64,000 nucleotides of DNA from Locusta migratoria (GCA_026315105.1 CM048755.1:763239301-763303300), one strand, 5' to 3'. Shown: positions 43,061-55,453, counted from the stretch's first letter. Numbers and translations: made by a program. Notes: a model not told the origin generated them from the letters alone.

Positions 43061-44030
43061 TTCCGATTATTTACTGCTTTACCTTTTTCCTACAAAACTA
43101 GACTAAGTGCTGCGTATGATCTGAAATAGAATGATAACATTCGGTTACATCTCTCAGTCGGTTCAATAGCTGTATTAATATGGTTTCCTTTACTTTAAGT
43201 TTTTTATGATACATTATAAAGTCGGCACAAACTTGTTTGCTGTTAAATTTGCTACTTAAAAAATGATATTAGAAGTCATGGGTCCCCATTACTTTTCGAG
43301 GATTATTTTGCAAATGATATTGCAACAATGTAGTTATACGCCATAATGTACGGTTATGGACAGTGGAGATCAGCAAAAGTGGCAAAATGTATTGAAAGAT
43401 GAAAGACTTAGAAAAACAATGAGTAACTTTCCGTGACAGATACAAATACAATCAATTCACAATTTAGACTTCTCTTGTTATTATTCTGTTCTGTGTTACT
43501 TTTAGGTACAGGTACGTTCGTTATAAGTTGATTTCCTATATTACTTTGTTTTAGTGCAGGCCTGTATTTGCTTTACAGTAATTTAATGCACACATTTAAC
43601 GTGGGTAAAGCAACTCGCAATACTAGCACCACAGTCGACTTTCAAAGAAGAAGAAAATGAAGATGTTATGAAACATACACTATTCCCTATTCTTACAACT
43701 CGAGCTTACACAGAACATTTACCCACAGTGCACGCCGACAACACCTTTTTTATGTAATTTTTTGGCGATAATTTGTAATACTTTAATATTTTTCTTTGGG
43801 CTCTCAGTATCATAGCAGTGTATGACCAATGTATCATTCATGACGACCCTCATAAAGTCATGTTTTCTCATGTTCTTTTATTATGTATAAAGTATGTAAT
43901 TGTATTTGGGTGGCCAAAACCAAAGACTAAAATTAGGCTTTTTTGAGTAATGAGCAGACACGAGCGCTACGCGAGAATATCTACATACACAGAGGGGCTG
44001 GGACGGCCGCCACCACCGGTCAGGCCAGTC
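43061..44030. other. No gene recognised
   Basis: AT-rich DNA without supportable features. Confidence 0.45.
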
Positions 44031-44040
44031 GTCAGCTGCA

Positions 44041-44235
44041 AATCAAATTTTCAAATGTTTGTACAGCTTATGGGACTTAACTGCGGGGTCATCAGTCCCT
44101 AATCCTACAAACTACTTATGAACTATCTTATGCTAAAGACGGCACAAACATCCATGCCCGAGGAGGGATTCGAACCGCAGCGGCAGTTTAGACCGTGACT
44201 GGCACGCCGCAGACCGCTCGGCCGCGGCCGGCTTG
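44041..44235 (-). repeat. tRNA-derived SINE (family A)
   Basis: Reverse orientation, with tail at gcttatgggacttaactgcg and head ending ctcggccgcggccggc. About 15 bp of the head around the B box are deleted (ggattcgaaccgcagcggc). The target duplication gtcagctgca occurs at 44031-44040 and 44236-44245. Confidence 0.92.
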
Positions 44236-44691
44236 GTCAGCTGCAGCACAGACAAGGCGCTATCCATCGCCTGTCCGTAGCGGTCGGTGTCCCAGCTGGC
44301 TCAGCACGAGGAGAGGCATGTGTTTTAAAAGGCCAAAACTACTTAACAGTTCTAACTGAAATTTGTGTGCTCTTCATTGGATGGATGATTTGATTTTGAA
44401 ACGGACTAAACGACAAAGGTTATTATTCCTTTTTTCCAAGTATAAAGAGTACAGGTACGATCGATAAAAATGTGAATAAAACAATGTGAAAAAATGCACC
44501 AAGCAAAGGGTTTAACACGTCCAGAAATAAAAGAAGCAAATAAAGAACATTGAGAAAGGAGAGAAAGAGTATCTTGGCCGGGTGATCACAGTAATAAAAG
44601 ACCATCAAGCAACACTGTTACACATTAAAACCACCGAACTAAAAGTGCTACGTAAGTGGAGAATAGAGAGATACTAAACACTCAATAGAAT

Positions 44692-45810
44692 TCAGATAGA
44701 ATGATGTAATCCACCGGCACGAATTAAATTTAAAACTCTATCAACCGTAGAAGCATTATCTGCTAAAACCGAGCTCAGGGCGTCATGGAGGTTAAAACTC
44801 CGCCTCTGGGCGGCGAGGTTAGTGCAATCCAATAAAATGTGGGCGACTGATAAATCGGCGCCACAGCGACACTGAGGTGCGTCCTCGCGACGGAGGAGGT
44901 GACCGTGTGTCAGCCAAGAATGGCCAATGTGGAGCCGGCAGAGGACGACAGCGTCCCTGCGAGGGGCCCGTAGAGAGGACCTCCAGACGTTCGTCGTCTC
45001 CTTTATTGTCGGCAACTTGTTGGGCGTTTGGAGGGTATGCCATTGTGTATTCCACAAACCGCAGCCTCAACTGCGTGGCATAGAACGTAGGTCAGCAGAT
45101 GGTATACCGACCTCCAGAAGAGGTTTAGTGGTGGCCTCTTTGGGTAACTTGTCTACCAGTTTCTTTCCTGCGATCCCGACATGCCCTGGAGTCCATATAA
45201 ATACTATCGACCGTCCCCGTTGTTCGGCGGTATAAAGGGACTCCTGGATGACTATTATTAAAGGATGGCGGGGGAAGCATTGGTCAAGAGTTCTTAGTCC
45301 GCTGAGGGAGTCACTGCAGATGACCTAGGACTCCCCAGCAGTGCAGGTACGAATGTGGTCAAGTACACGGAAGATGGCTACTTACTCCGCAGTGAAGACA
45401 CTGCAGCCAGCCGGCAAGGAGTCCAATTCGTTACGCCCTGTATGCGTGTAATTGAAGCCAACACGACCACCTACCATCGAACCATCTGTGTAGATCACTT
45501 CCGAGCCCCGTGAAACATCAAAGATAGATCGGAATTGGCGGCGAATGGCATCTGGGTGAACTGAGGTTTTGGGGTGCTGTGACAATTCCAAGCAAAGATG
45601 TGGCCGACGGATTCTCCATGGTGGCGTACACGACTGGAACCAGAAGATAGGAGGTAATGGAGAAGATTCTATTTCACTAATAAGCAAACGGTCACTGACG
45701 CCAACTGTCATCCCTGATCTCGGCCGCCATTGTGGAATGGGAAGTGAGCTGACTGGAAAAAGGAGACGGTAGTTGGGGTGATGAGGCAAGCGACGATGTA
45801 ATTGCATAGC
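44692..45810 (-). pseudogene. I-clade LINE RNase H domain and C-terminus
   Basis: In frame 45807-45382 the motif VIYTDGSMVGGRVGF gives the first RNase H Asp (residue 108 of that frame), and VFTAE gives the Glu just before a stop. After the stop, CSDSLSGLRTLD (about 45320-45285) provides the next Asp, and WTPGHVGIAGKKLVDKLPKE (about 45190-45130) the final motif. 45057-44692 is open and reads RLHIGHSWLTHGHLL, PQCRCGADLSVAHILLDC, the cysteine/histidine C-terminal motif typical of I- and Jockey-type pol proteins. All four acidic positions can be recognised, but the frame is broken by at least two stops. Confidence 0.8.
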
Positions 45811-47051
45811 AGCTGTTCGCGACTGGTTCGTAATGGCGGAACTCCAGCTTCTGCAAGGATACTATTAACAGAGATAGTTCTGAAAGCTCCTGTCGCCAGT
45901 CGAATCTTACAATGGTGTATTGGGTCCAGCATCTGCAGGGCTGAAGGAGATGCTGAACCATAGGCAGTGCTCCTGTAGTCCAATCGTGACAAAACGTGAG
46001 CCTTATATAACAATGTAGCAGAGTACCCATGTAGTATTGCTAAGGCAGCGGAGTGGGTTAAGGTGCTGCCAGCACTCTTGTTTAAGCCGACGAATGTGAG
46101 GCAGCCATGTCAGCCGGTCGTCAAACACAAGTCCCAAGAAACGATGTGTTTCCACCACAGTGAGCAAGTGGCCATCTATGTAAAGCTCAGGATGCGGATG
46201 GACTGTCTGACGCCGGCAGAAGTGTATAACGCAGGTCTTGGCAGCAGAGAATTGAAACCCATGGTGGGCGAGGGCCCATATCTGCGCCTTACGTATGGCT
46301 CCCTGCAGCTGTCGTTCAGGAACACATATACTGCAAGAGTTAAAACATAAACAGAAGTAATCAGCATATAAATAGGTGGAGAATGATGATCCTACCGCTG
46401 ATGCTAGAGTATTAATCGCCACTAAAATAGAGTAACTCTCATTACAGAGCCCTAGGGTACCCCATTCTCTTGTACATGAAAAGAGCTACGAGAGGCGTCG
46501 ACTTGTACACGAAAGGTACGCAAAGATAAATCATTCCGAATAAAAATAGGAAGCGAGACCCGGAGACCCCACCCATGTAATGTAGTAAGGATGTGATATC
46601 TCCAGCTCTGGTCGTAGGCCTTAGATAAGTCACAAAAAAACGGATACCAGGTGTTGGCATCGAGAGAAGGCTGTTTGTATGGCGGACTCAAGGTGGACCA
46701 AGTTATTCAGAGCTGAGCGTCCCTTGTGGAAACCACACTGGCATGGACTTAGGAGATCCCTGGACTCAGGAAGCCAGCACAACGTCGACTCACCATACGG
46801 TCTAGAAATCTGCAAAGAACATTGGTAAGGCTGATTGGTCGGTAGCTGTTCAACTCATGTGGAAGTTTAACAGGTTTGATTACTGGAACTATCAAACTCT
46901 CTCTCCACTGTGACAGGAATGTACCAGAACTCCAGAGGTGATTGAAGACAGCCAAAACTTGACGCTGAGACACGGTTGACAGGTATTTCAGCATCTGATT
47001 ATGGAGGCGATCTGGCCCAGGCGCTGAGTCAGGGCAGTGAGGAATTCCCAT
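45690..47051 (-). pseudogene. I-clade LINE reverse transcriptase, damaged active site
   Basis: RT motifs in order on the minus strand: SAPGPDRLHNQMLKYLS (about 47030), SYRPISLTNVLCRFLDRMV (about 46850), CQCGFHKGRSALNNLVHLES (about 46740), FFCDLSKAYDQSW (about 46635) and LVAINTLASAV (about 46420). The catalytic box reads TYLYADYFCLCF (about 46375-46340), where the second Asp of YADD is replaced by Tyr. The thumb (HRFLGLVFDDRLTWLPHI) and SRLDYRSTAYGSASPS follow. Frameshifts separate several of these motifs. Loss of a catalytic Asp alone would abolish polymerisation, so the copy is dead even without the frameshifts. Confidence 0.82.
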
Positions 47052-47124
47052 TCACTGAATGCAGCGTTGTACCGTTCTGTATGGCGAGTCGAGAAGGACA
47101 ATCGCTGTCTTTCCTCCCGCTCTT

Positions 47125-48366
47125 TCAGGGCGCGAAAGGCCCTAGGGTATGCCGCAGACGCAGAACTCTGAGCGTAGTGCTCAGCAAACAGCAGCTGCAT
47201 CTGGGTCTGTGCAAACTGCTCCATTCACTAAGAGGAGACTGGTAGCCATACACACGTCTGATCTTCGCCCACACCTTGGATGGAGAAGTACGTGATCCAA
47301 TGGTAGACATGTACCTTTCCCAACAATTATGTTTGCATCTTCTAATCAACTGTCGGGCTCGGACACGAAGCCGTTTAAAAACGATGAGGTTATCCATAGA
47401 TGGGTGCCGCTTGTGGCGCTGCAGAGCTCGCCTACGCTCTGTAATCGCCTCAGCAATCTCCGGCGACCACCAGGCAACCGTCCTCCAGCGGGTGGATCCC
47501 GAAGAGCGAGAGATTGCACGCTCGGCCGCAGAAATAATAGCCGATGTTACGCTGTCGATTACCGCATCTATGTTGGAGTGCGTAGGAGAACCAACCGTGG
47601 CAGCAGAAGTAAATACGTCCAAATTAGCCTTACTCAGCGCCCATCTGGCCGAGCATTCGTGGGTCTGACGCTGGGGTAGTGACAAGAAAATCGGGCAGTG
47701 GTCACTACCACACAAATCATCGTGTACACACCTGTGGATAGAGGGCTAGAGACTAGGAATACACACTGAAAGGTCGATGGCTGAGTAGGTACCATGTGCC
47801 ACGCTAAAATACCTGGGGGCACCATTGTTTAAGAGGCAGAGGTCGAGCAATGACTCGACATCTCTACCATGGCCAGTAATCATGGTACCACCCCACAATA
47901 GGTTATGGGCGTTGAAGTCACCAAATACCAGGTAAATTGGGGGTGGTTGAGCTATCAGTGCAGCCAGGACGTGTTGTGGGACTTCCCCATCAGAAGGGAG
48001 GTAGACGTTGCAGATGGTAATGTCCACTGCAGCCTTTACCCTGACAGCTACGGCTTCCAGAGGCGTCTGTAGTGGAATAGCTTCGCCGTAGACAAGGGTA
48101 AAGACGTAGGTGCATACTCCACCTGACGCCCTACCACAGTCTGCGCGATTCCTACAATAACCCCGATAGCCACGTAAGGCAGGCGTGCGCATCACGGGAA
48201 ACCAAGTTCCTTGCAGAGCAACGCAAAAATCAGATGAGGTGCTGAGAAGCTGGCGTAACTCCGCTAAGCAGGAAAAAAACACCGCCTTTCCACTGGAGTA
48301 TGATGTTATGGGCTTGAAAGGCCATGATTGAAAAGATACAAGAATAAGGTTACTCCATAGGTTCAC
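47125..48366 (-). pseudogene. I-clade LINE endonuclease (start of ORF2)
   Basis: 48366-47746 starts the polyprotein: WPFKPITSYSSGKAVFFSCLAEL, where the family normally has WN and K residues, then ALQGTWF (Glu of the usual E-T/W motif replaced by Gly), CNVYLP, FGDFNAHNLLWG and YSAIDLSVC. After a frame change, 47715-47125 continues with CGSDHCPIFLSLP (the SDH triad) and the linker toward the RT (CWERYMSTIGSRTSPSKVWAKIR). The GDFN and SDH motifs are intact, but the catalytic Glu appears lost. Met at 48366 is the first in frame, about 90 bp after the gag frame ends. Confidence 0.8.
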
Positions 48367-48456
48367 TTGCTGCCGCCGATTGCGAACCTACCGAATCCAA
48401 GATCATCGACTCTGGGGAGTCGGTGAGGGTGAGATCCTCAGGTGAGGCGAGGATCT

Positions 48457-49750
48457 CTACCTCATCTTCTGAGGCAGACAATAAGGGTAGCTGTGGCGTT
48501 TGAGCCACTGAAGAGTCCTGTTTCTTTGTTTTCTTCGGTCGTACCTCTCGCTGGCCCTTCGGTTTGACGATCTGGGAGATAAGTAAGAAGCCCTTTGATG
48601 AGCAGGTTTGGGATCATTGGGCCTTCGGTCAGAATCCTCTGAGGCATTTTCCTTATCCGTCTGAGAGGTGGGGAACGGTGTCACCGATGTTTTAGAGATC
48701 GTTGCTCCCACGCTGAAAAGAATGGGAACCACTGAAGAGGAATTGCCCCCAGCTATCAAGGGAGCAGGGGTAGTTGATTGGGCGTGAGAGCCCAATGGCC
48801 GTGGTTGCGTAGACGGTAAACTAGGCACTGCATATGACGACGGTGAGGCTGCTGTGGCATATGAGTTAATCACACGCACAGGATGGAGCTTCTGATATTT
48901 TCGTTTCGCTCTTGAGTAGGTCAGTCGGTCCCAGGTTTTATATTCCATAATTTTCCGGTCTTGCTGCATAACCGTGAACGTAGGTGAACAAGGGGAGTGA
49001 TTTTGGCCGCAGTTTACACATACCGGTTGAGGGGTGCAAGGGACGTCTGGATGGACTGCACGTTCGCCCTACCAACATGTAGGATTGGCATCACATCGGG
49101 AGAACATATGGCCAAACCTCCAGCACTGATAACAACGCAAAGGGGAAGGAACGTAGGGCTTTACGTCGCACCGGTAGATCATCACCCTGACCTTCTCGAG
49201 CAATGAATCGCCCTCGAAAGGCAAGATAAAGGCACCAGTGGCAACACTGTTGTCCATCGGACCCCTATGGATTCGCAGAATGAAATGTACTGCCCGCCGT
49301 TCCTGGTCGCACTTCATCGTTTGATTGCAGCAAAAGGTCTTTGTGGAACATAATTCCCTGGACCATATTTGAGGTCCTGTGCGGCATTATACTAACGGAA
49401 ACCTCACCCAGCTTGGCACAGGCATGCAATGCTCGTGACTGGACTGGGGATGACGTCGTTATTAATACTGACCCAGAGCGCATTTTTGACATCCCTTCCA
49501 CCTTACCGTATTTGTTCTCCACGTTCACGAAGAACAACGGCTTAGTCTTCTGAAAAGATTCCCCATCGGTACGGCTACATACAAGATATTTAGAGGCGTA
49601 AGAGTCACCCAGATTTCTGGCCCAACGTTCCTACCATGGTGTGGCCAGGGAAGGGATCGTTTGGGGATCGTATTCTGCGGCATTGTAGTCGCCCCTACCT
49701 TTCTTAGAGACGGCAGTTATACGTCCGCCAACGTTTCGGGATCGTTTCAT
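48457..49750 (-). pseudogene. I-clade LINE ORF1, gag-like protein
   Basis: From an ATG at 49750 the frame reads KRSRNVGGRITAVSKKGRGD, hits one TAG near 49635, and continues (KTKPLFFVNVENKYGKVEG). It shifts near 49310 to KVRVMIYRCDVKPYVPSPLR and the zinc knuckle CYQCWRFGHMFSRC, followed by a second knuckle CTPQPVCVNCGQNHSPCSP (about 49040-48985). It ends in a serine/proline-rich C-terminus. The RNA-recognition-like N-terminal half plus CCHC knuckles is the layout of I-type gag proteins, which package element RNA. One stop, one frameshift and another stop between the knuckles (49068) inactivate it. Confidence 0.78.
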
Positions 49751-50119
49751 GGTGTTCCCAGGAGCAGCTAGGGATATAAAGGTCCACCCAGGCAGAGCCC
49801 CGCTTGCCTAGGTAAGCCTTATCAACTGATGTGCGGCAGGTTCCTCAGAGATTGCTCGCTAGCGACTGTTCAACCTCAACAGTCATGCATCTCCTCGGCA
49901 CTTAGCACACCTCGAGGTTGAGGGTTTCTCTTATAGTGGTTTGTACCGTCCTGGCGATCCGGCGATTAATCCAAGATCCCCGGGCTCTGAAACGTACAAC
50001 ATTCCACCGTAGTGCAGAACGATGCTCGTTGAAGCACCCACAGAGCTTACGGTGTGGCGGACTGTTGTCGCGACTCAGTCCACACCTTGGGACCCCGGGT
50101 TCGACAAGCCCGTACTCAG

Positions 50120-52436
50120 CAAATTAATGCAGTGCCCCTGAGGGGTCTCTTCATTGATTTTCATACTGAAAGATACTTGCTAGATGTTAGACCGGTTTTT
50201 CCTTCAGACAGTACTATGTATAGGTATTTTTCCCTTAGTTTCTTTTTATTTAGTAGCGTTATCTATTAATAGATCTTCATAATTTGCTGGTATCTATTCT
50301 TCCCCTTCACCACACACACATTTATCAGTTCATTAATTTTGCCCTTGAACCAAATCATACCTGTCTTACAAATAAGTGCAATTTGTTGTGAACTAGTAAG
50401 AAACCCTGTCATTGAGTGAGAGAGAGGTCAGGAATGAATCACAAGGCAGAGTCTCAGCTAATCTAATGCCCTTACAATGTATCACAATTGGCTTACCTTT
50501 AAATAAATTGAATGGACGGATGATTGGGCACTGTGTGCTTCACCGTTCGTTTCATTGTCAGCAACGTACGCCACTGAAGAACAATGTCCTCCAGAAGTGC
50601 AGCAATAAACAAACAAGAGATTAGGTCAAAAATTGCAATATTGTTTAGTTTTGTCATACAGGTCATGAGTGTTATGAGGATATGGTATAGAAAGTGTGAA
50701 TGTCTTTAGCTGTAAGGGATTATTATTATGCTGTGGCAAATCCTTCCAGAGACCCACGTCCATCAGACTATAGTTGAAGTTTTCCCACACTCAGTGTGAC
50801 GCTGATCAACCCTTACACGTCGCACTTCACGAGAGAAAACTTTTCAGCGAGGTAGGGGGTGATGTGAGGTGCCTGCCTATTCTGTGTGAGCACTCACCCC
50901 TTCCGAACTGCTTCTCGTATATGTTCTCTGATAGTCATTACTAAACGCCAATTTCGCCAGGATATCATTGTATAGGAATATTTGCTCGGCTTGGCTATGA
51001 GCGCGGAGCAGGGGCCACTTACACGTTTAGGTGAATGCCAGGGCTGCATATGCGGGGTACGCGTTCTGCAAGTCCACCCACTTCAAAGGCCTGTAGCCGT
51101 CGTTCCGGGAACTCTACCAGGAGGTTGCTGGGCGTACAATGGCCGTTCCACGCCATCGATTCAGGGGGAAAAGGAGAAAATTTCTTACGCAAACACAGGC
51201 GCCTCGCCTAACCATCAGGAAAAAAGATGAATTACCTGGTACACGTAAGGAGATCTTGTTGCGAACTGAGATAGGCCGAATACTGCCGTTTTGTTGTATC
51301 CCTGTGCATATAACGTGGAGAGGTCGCTTTCTGTCACCGATAGGCTCCTTTTTGAAATGACTGTCAGTGATTGGCGTGCCGACAGTTTTGTACGAGGCAC
51401 ATCGTTAGGAGAGTTCGGTTCCCTATGTGTTCAGAAACACTTGACTCTGTCCAGCATTAAAGACTGCTCCGCCACAGTTGTCCGCCTGTTCTGTTTTACC
51501 AGTATACTCAGCCTGTGACGTCTGACGTCTGTAATGACAACTGATCTCCTAACCCCTCGACGTCTGACCGTGATTTGACCTTCGTCTCGACTACTGTTGA
51601 TCACCATAGTAATATAATAATATCCATGATAACACCACAGCATTTCTCGAACATCCGACAAAAAGTGGGGTATCCGTGCCTCCAGGCCACCATAAAATAT
51701 TCTGCCCTCGGTGTAAATCATATAGATTTCACGCATTCGCCACTCTCCACGCGCAGTGTGAGTAGCAGTCACTCCTCCTGAGGTGACGCTGCTATCAGCT
51801 TGACGGGTTTATATACGTAGTATGTAGGTGGTCATAATGCTCTGGCTGATCAGCGTATTTTTCTTCAGTGTAGCGTATGTTGTAAGGAGCCTCCCAGAGA
51901 GATCAAGGCCTGTGGCCATCCTGTAACAGAAATCAGACGCTTATATTTCGCGTGGAACACTGATTCAGCCATATCCCTTCTCCAGGAATAACAGCCATGG
52001 AAGACGAACACAAGTTTTTTATTGTCCGTGAAGAGGAAGATTTTCGGTTTGAATTCCAGCCAAACGCGTAGTTCTATTCTATGTGGAAGTTACATATTAA
52101 TAAGTGAAGATTTATCCCAGTGATCAGTTTATGTAAAACATATTAGCACAGCCAAACAGAATATAATTTGTCACCCACAATAGGTTAATATCGTGTAACA
52201 TTTCTCTTGATTGGTCTCAGTTTGGTGAGGAACAGTATCCACACGTTTCTTCAAGAGACATGTAGCCGCTCATGCATAATTACACTCCGTAGAGATACAC
52301 AACTGAAGGAACGTTGGTTGTTACATTTCACTCGCTTTCGCAAAGTGAGCAAAACGTTTTCTATGGGATGAAAACTGAATGCTTTTGCTGGCCAAAGGAG
52401 TTAAAACACATTCAGAATCCAGAAATGGATCTCTTT
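50120..52436. other. No gene recognised
   Basis: No element can be named. A 113-codon minus frame (51772-51431) has a basic helix-like stretch (DVRRHRLSILVKQNRRTT) loosely like the N-terminus of Tc1-type transposases, but no catalytic motif follows. GC content is higher between about 50980 and 51800, which may reflect an old unclassified repeat. Confidence 0.4.
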
Positions 52437-52439
52437 CTG

Positions 52440-52623
52440 GAGCGCCGCGGTTGAGTAGCCGAGCGGTCTAAGGCACCTCGCTGAGGTTGCTTGTCGTCGG
52501 AGGTTCGAGTCCTCCCTGGGTCATGGGTGAGTGTGTTTATCCTTCGGTTAGTTTAACTTAGTTTAAGTATTTTGTAAGCTACGGACTGATGACCATGCAG
52601 TTTGGTCCGATAGATTTACAAAC
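52440..52623 (+). repeat. tRNA-derived SINE (family B)
   Basis: The head gccgcggttgagtagccgag and B box ggttcgagtcc are followed by the family B body tttatccttcggttagttta, gtaagctacggactgatgac and ggtccgatagatttacaaac. An imperfect flanking repeat (ctttctggag / ttcctcctggag) may be the target duplication. Same family as 30279-30464. Confidence 0.85.
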
Positions 52624-52639
52624 AAGTTCCTCCTGGAGG

Positions 52640-53345
52640 CAATTGTGCACTTGCTTTCGTAGTTACCTCGCGAAACAGAAACTAGCTGGGCCACAAAATG
52701 TGCCTGCTACCCAGGTTGTTTGTTAGGCAGCTTCTGTACCACTGTCAATATTTTCAACTTCAAATGTCCATTGCCATGCGTGTCTTACCATGGTCCGTAA
52801 ATGGGCAAACATTAGAACGAACAGTTGATCATTTTCAGGACCGGCCCGTAGGAATACGATTTAGGTATTAAAAAATGTTTAGAGTTAGATATCCATGAAA
52901 CTGTGAAATAGCATCTGCTTTCTGTTTGTTACAGTTATTATTATGAATAAATTTATACAACTGTAGCATCTGAAATTAATAATAACAGTAATGTGCATGA
53001 GTTTACTAAAAAAAGGTAGTTTTGTTCTCCCGATTTTTTTGTTAACCCTAAATTTATATTACGACGTTCTTACCCCTTACTAGGTCTCTTTTTATGAAGC
53101 AACAAAAAAGGTAAAATTCTCTTTTATAACATGGCCTACCTTTACATGTAGTTCGTGTTGCAGATCTTAGGATGTCTGTAAAAGTTTAGTTATTCATTCT
53201 ATCGTTATTCTTTAAAAATTCTAGACTGAAGACAGCCGTCACACAAGTGAGTCCAGCCAGCATCAGTCATTGTGCAAAGCCTGCTTTCCACTCCCCTCCT
53301 CAAGCAGCCAACTGCTGCTCAATTCACTCCCAGTAGTTTAAAGAG
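52640..53345. other. No gene recognised
   Basis: AT-rich DNA without supportable features. Confidence 0.45.
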
Positions 53346-53348
53346 TAC

Positions 53349-53525
53349 TTCAAATGTTTGTCAATATATGGGACTTAACGTCTGCTGTTATCAGTTCCTA
53401 GTCAAACAAATTACTTGACCTAAATTATGCTGAGGACAACACACACACCCATGCCCGAGGGAGGAACCGAAATCCCGCAGCGAGGCGCCTCAGAGCGCTC
53501 GGCTTTAAGTTGCTGCCGAGCCACA
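53349..53525 (-). repeat. tRNA-derived SINE (third family), eroded
   Basis: Reverse orientation: tail caaatgtttgtcaatatatg, gggacttaacgtctgctgtt and atcagttcctag; body with acacacacacccatgcccga; head with ggcgcctcagagcgctcggc. The body differs from families A and B. Several substitutions in the B-box region (gaggaaccgaaatcccg) indicate age. Confidence 0.7.
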
Positions 53526-53709
53526 CACTCGAAAATCACAATATATTCGAAAATAAACACCAGGGACAATATGTATAGGTTAAATTACCATCTTTTGCAA
53601 CTATAAAATGTGTTTAATTCAGATCAAACGCAATTCGCACTATTAGAAAGTACCTTTAGTCGTCAAGTGAAACAGTATATTTTTTGTTTTACATTTTTGT
53701 GTGGTTTTC

Positions 53710-54737
53710 ACTGAAATCGATCACGAACAGTACTTATGCTATGGCTTTATTTTATTCTGAATAAAAATTAAGTACTGAGTTTATTCTTTTTTTATGTTGC
53801 CCTCTTCATGTGTTTTTCGTAGCACTTATTTTCGCACTTATGCTATCACTCTTTTTTCAGTTAAACGTGTTTAAGGAAATTAACAAAACTTAGCCAATTC
53901 TGTGATCTCTCGTTATGCGTTTATCTATTGTTTTATTTTTGTCTTTTGTATGTGTGTGTTAACTTACTTTCAAGTTCTTTGGCTAGCATTGTGAGAAGCG
54001 TTCATGTTTTGTTTCTGTTAAAACGGGCGTCTGCTTGAAATCTGTGTGTCGTATTTGACTGTCTGGTCGGGGTGACGTCGATATGAGATGACGTGATTTC
54101 TAAAGAAAAAAAAAAAAAAAAAATAAGTCGCCGTACAGTACTGCGCCTGTGCTCATATTTGGAGGGGAGCTTCGTGGGGGGTCATGGTGTGGAGGAGCCT
54201 ACAGCGTGGTCTGCAGGGGTTCCAGGAGGGGGGCTGCAGTGCCCTCCCCCCACTGGATTTTAGTTCAACGAGGGAAGGACTGTTTGTGTAGTAAGAGGGT
54301 GAAAATCAGAATATATCACCTCCCTCCCTTACTCACGCACTCACACACACGCGAACTGAAATCATATTTATAAACACACATATTATAGTCAGAACAACAC
54401 ATAGAGACTGCTAGAACATGTACATTTTGACAGAAACAAAACATGAACGCCTCACACAATGCGAGCCAAATAACGTAAAAGCAAGTTAACAGATATATAC
54501 AGACATAAATAAAAACAAAAGACAAACGCATCCCGCCAGGCCACAGAAATTGCGAGTTTTTGGCAATTTTCATATTAAGGTTTAATAGAAAATAGAGTAA
54601 CAGCATAAGTGCCGAAATGAATACTACGAAAAACATATGAAGAGGACAAAATAAAAAGCCTGAGTAATCTCAGTAGTTCATTTTATTCAGAATAGAATAA
54701 AGCCATAGCATAAGAACTGTCCGTGAACGATTTCAGT
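53710..54737. repeat. Fold-back element: ~330-bp inverted arms around a ~360-bp centre
   Basis: The left arm (53710 to about 54040) and right arm (about 54405 to 54737) are reverse complements over nearly their whole length, with scattered changes. Shared landmarks are actgaaatcg at the outer tips, ttatgctatggctttattct, catatgtttttcgtagta, gtcttttgt, gttaactt[ag]ctttcaagtt-like and gttcatgttttgtttctgt. The centre has an A run (54103-54122) and a G-rich part (54150-54260). No coding region. It is adjacent to the 5' end of the old RTE copy, 46 bp away. Confidence 0.85.
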
Positions 54738-55453
54738 AAGAACCCTACAAAAATGTCTAATAGAAAGTGTACTGGTTTGGTAGACCCCACCCCTATGAAA
54801 AACAGAAATTGCAGAGGTGGAGTGACTTGCGTGACTCAACGATACAGATAGCGGTACCGTAGGTGAAACCACGGTAGAGGGGTATCTGTGGAGAGGCCAG
54901 ACAAACATGTGTTTCCTGAAGATGGGCAGCAGCCTTTCCAGAAGTTACAGGGGGAACATTCTGGATGATTGACTGAGCTGGCTTCGTAACATCAACAAAA
55001 GTGGCTTTGCCATGAAGTTACTGCAAACAGCTGAAAGCAAGAGGAAACTACAGTCGCTATTTTTTCCGAGGACATGCAGCTGTGTTGTATGAATGTATTG
55101 TTAAGCCGCAAACATTGTGACAGGGAAATGTTTTAAGATCTAGGTTTGCTCACTTTAGCAAGACGGAATAAGGTCAGCAGCCGGTAGCAGAAAATGCTCA
55201 CCCGCCTTGCGTGATGACGGCAGCCGCTGCGTCGGCAAGTTGGAAAGCCTACCGTCAGCAAACTGTGTGTTAGTGAAATGGCTCTCAGACAGAGACGCAG
55301 CTAGTAAACATTTCATAACTACACGTAACTCTGTCACAAGAGTGAATAAGACCGCACATGCGTCAGCGCTAAAGACACATCGGGCGAACACTGCATTTTC
55401 AAAGGGAACACATTCAAACTGTTTCATACGTCATAGCTTCAGCTAATTTTATG

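Larger units (their letters stand above)
44419..50110 (-). mobile_element. I-clade LINE, nearly complete (gag, EN, RT, RNase H)
   Basis: Minus-strand element with two ORFs in order: a gag-like protein (from 49750), then a polyprotein with endonuclease, reverse transcriptase and RNase H. It ends in a 3' UTR that finishes with an AATAATAA-type tail (about 44436-44419). RNase H after RT, together with a CCHC gag, is diagnostic of the I group. Boundaries are approximate: the 3' end is chosen from the TAA-like tail and the 5' end from the limit of leader-like GC-richer DNA. I could not find a matching target duplication. Several frameshifts and stops make it inactive. Confidence 0.85.

Noticed and set aside
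51431..51772. 113-codon minus frame with a basic DVRRHRLSILVKQNRR stretch, possibly Tc1-like
   Set aside because: Only a short loose resemblance to a Tc1 N-terminus. No catalytic motif, TIR or TA duplication found.
54316..54636. 106-codon minus frame with apparent membrane segments
   Set aside because: It lies in one arm of a fold-back repeat. Hydrophobicity reflects T-rich codons, and the mirrored arm does not keep the frame.
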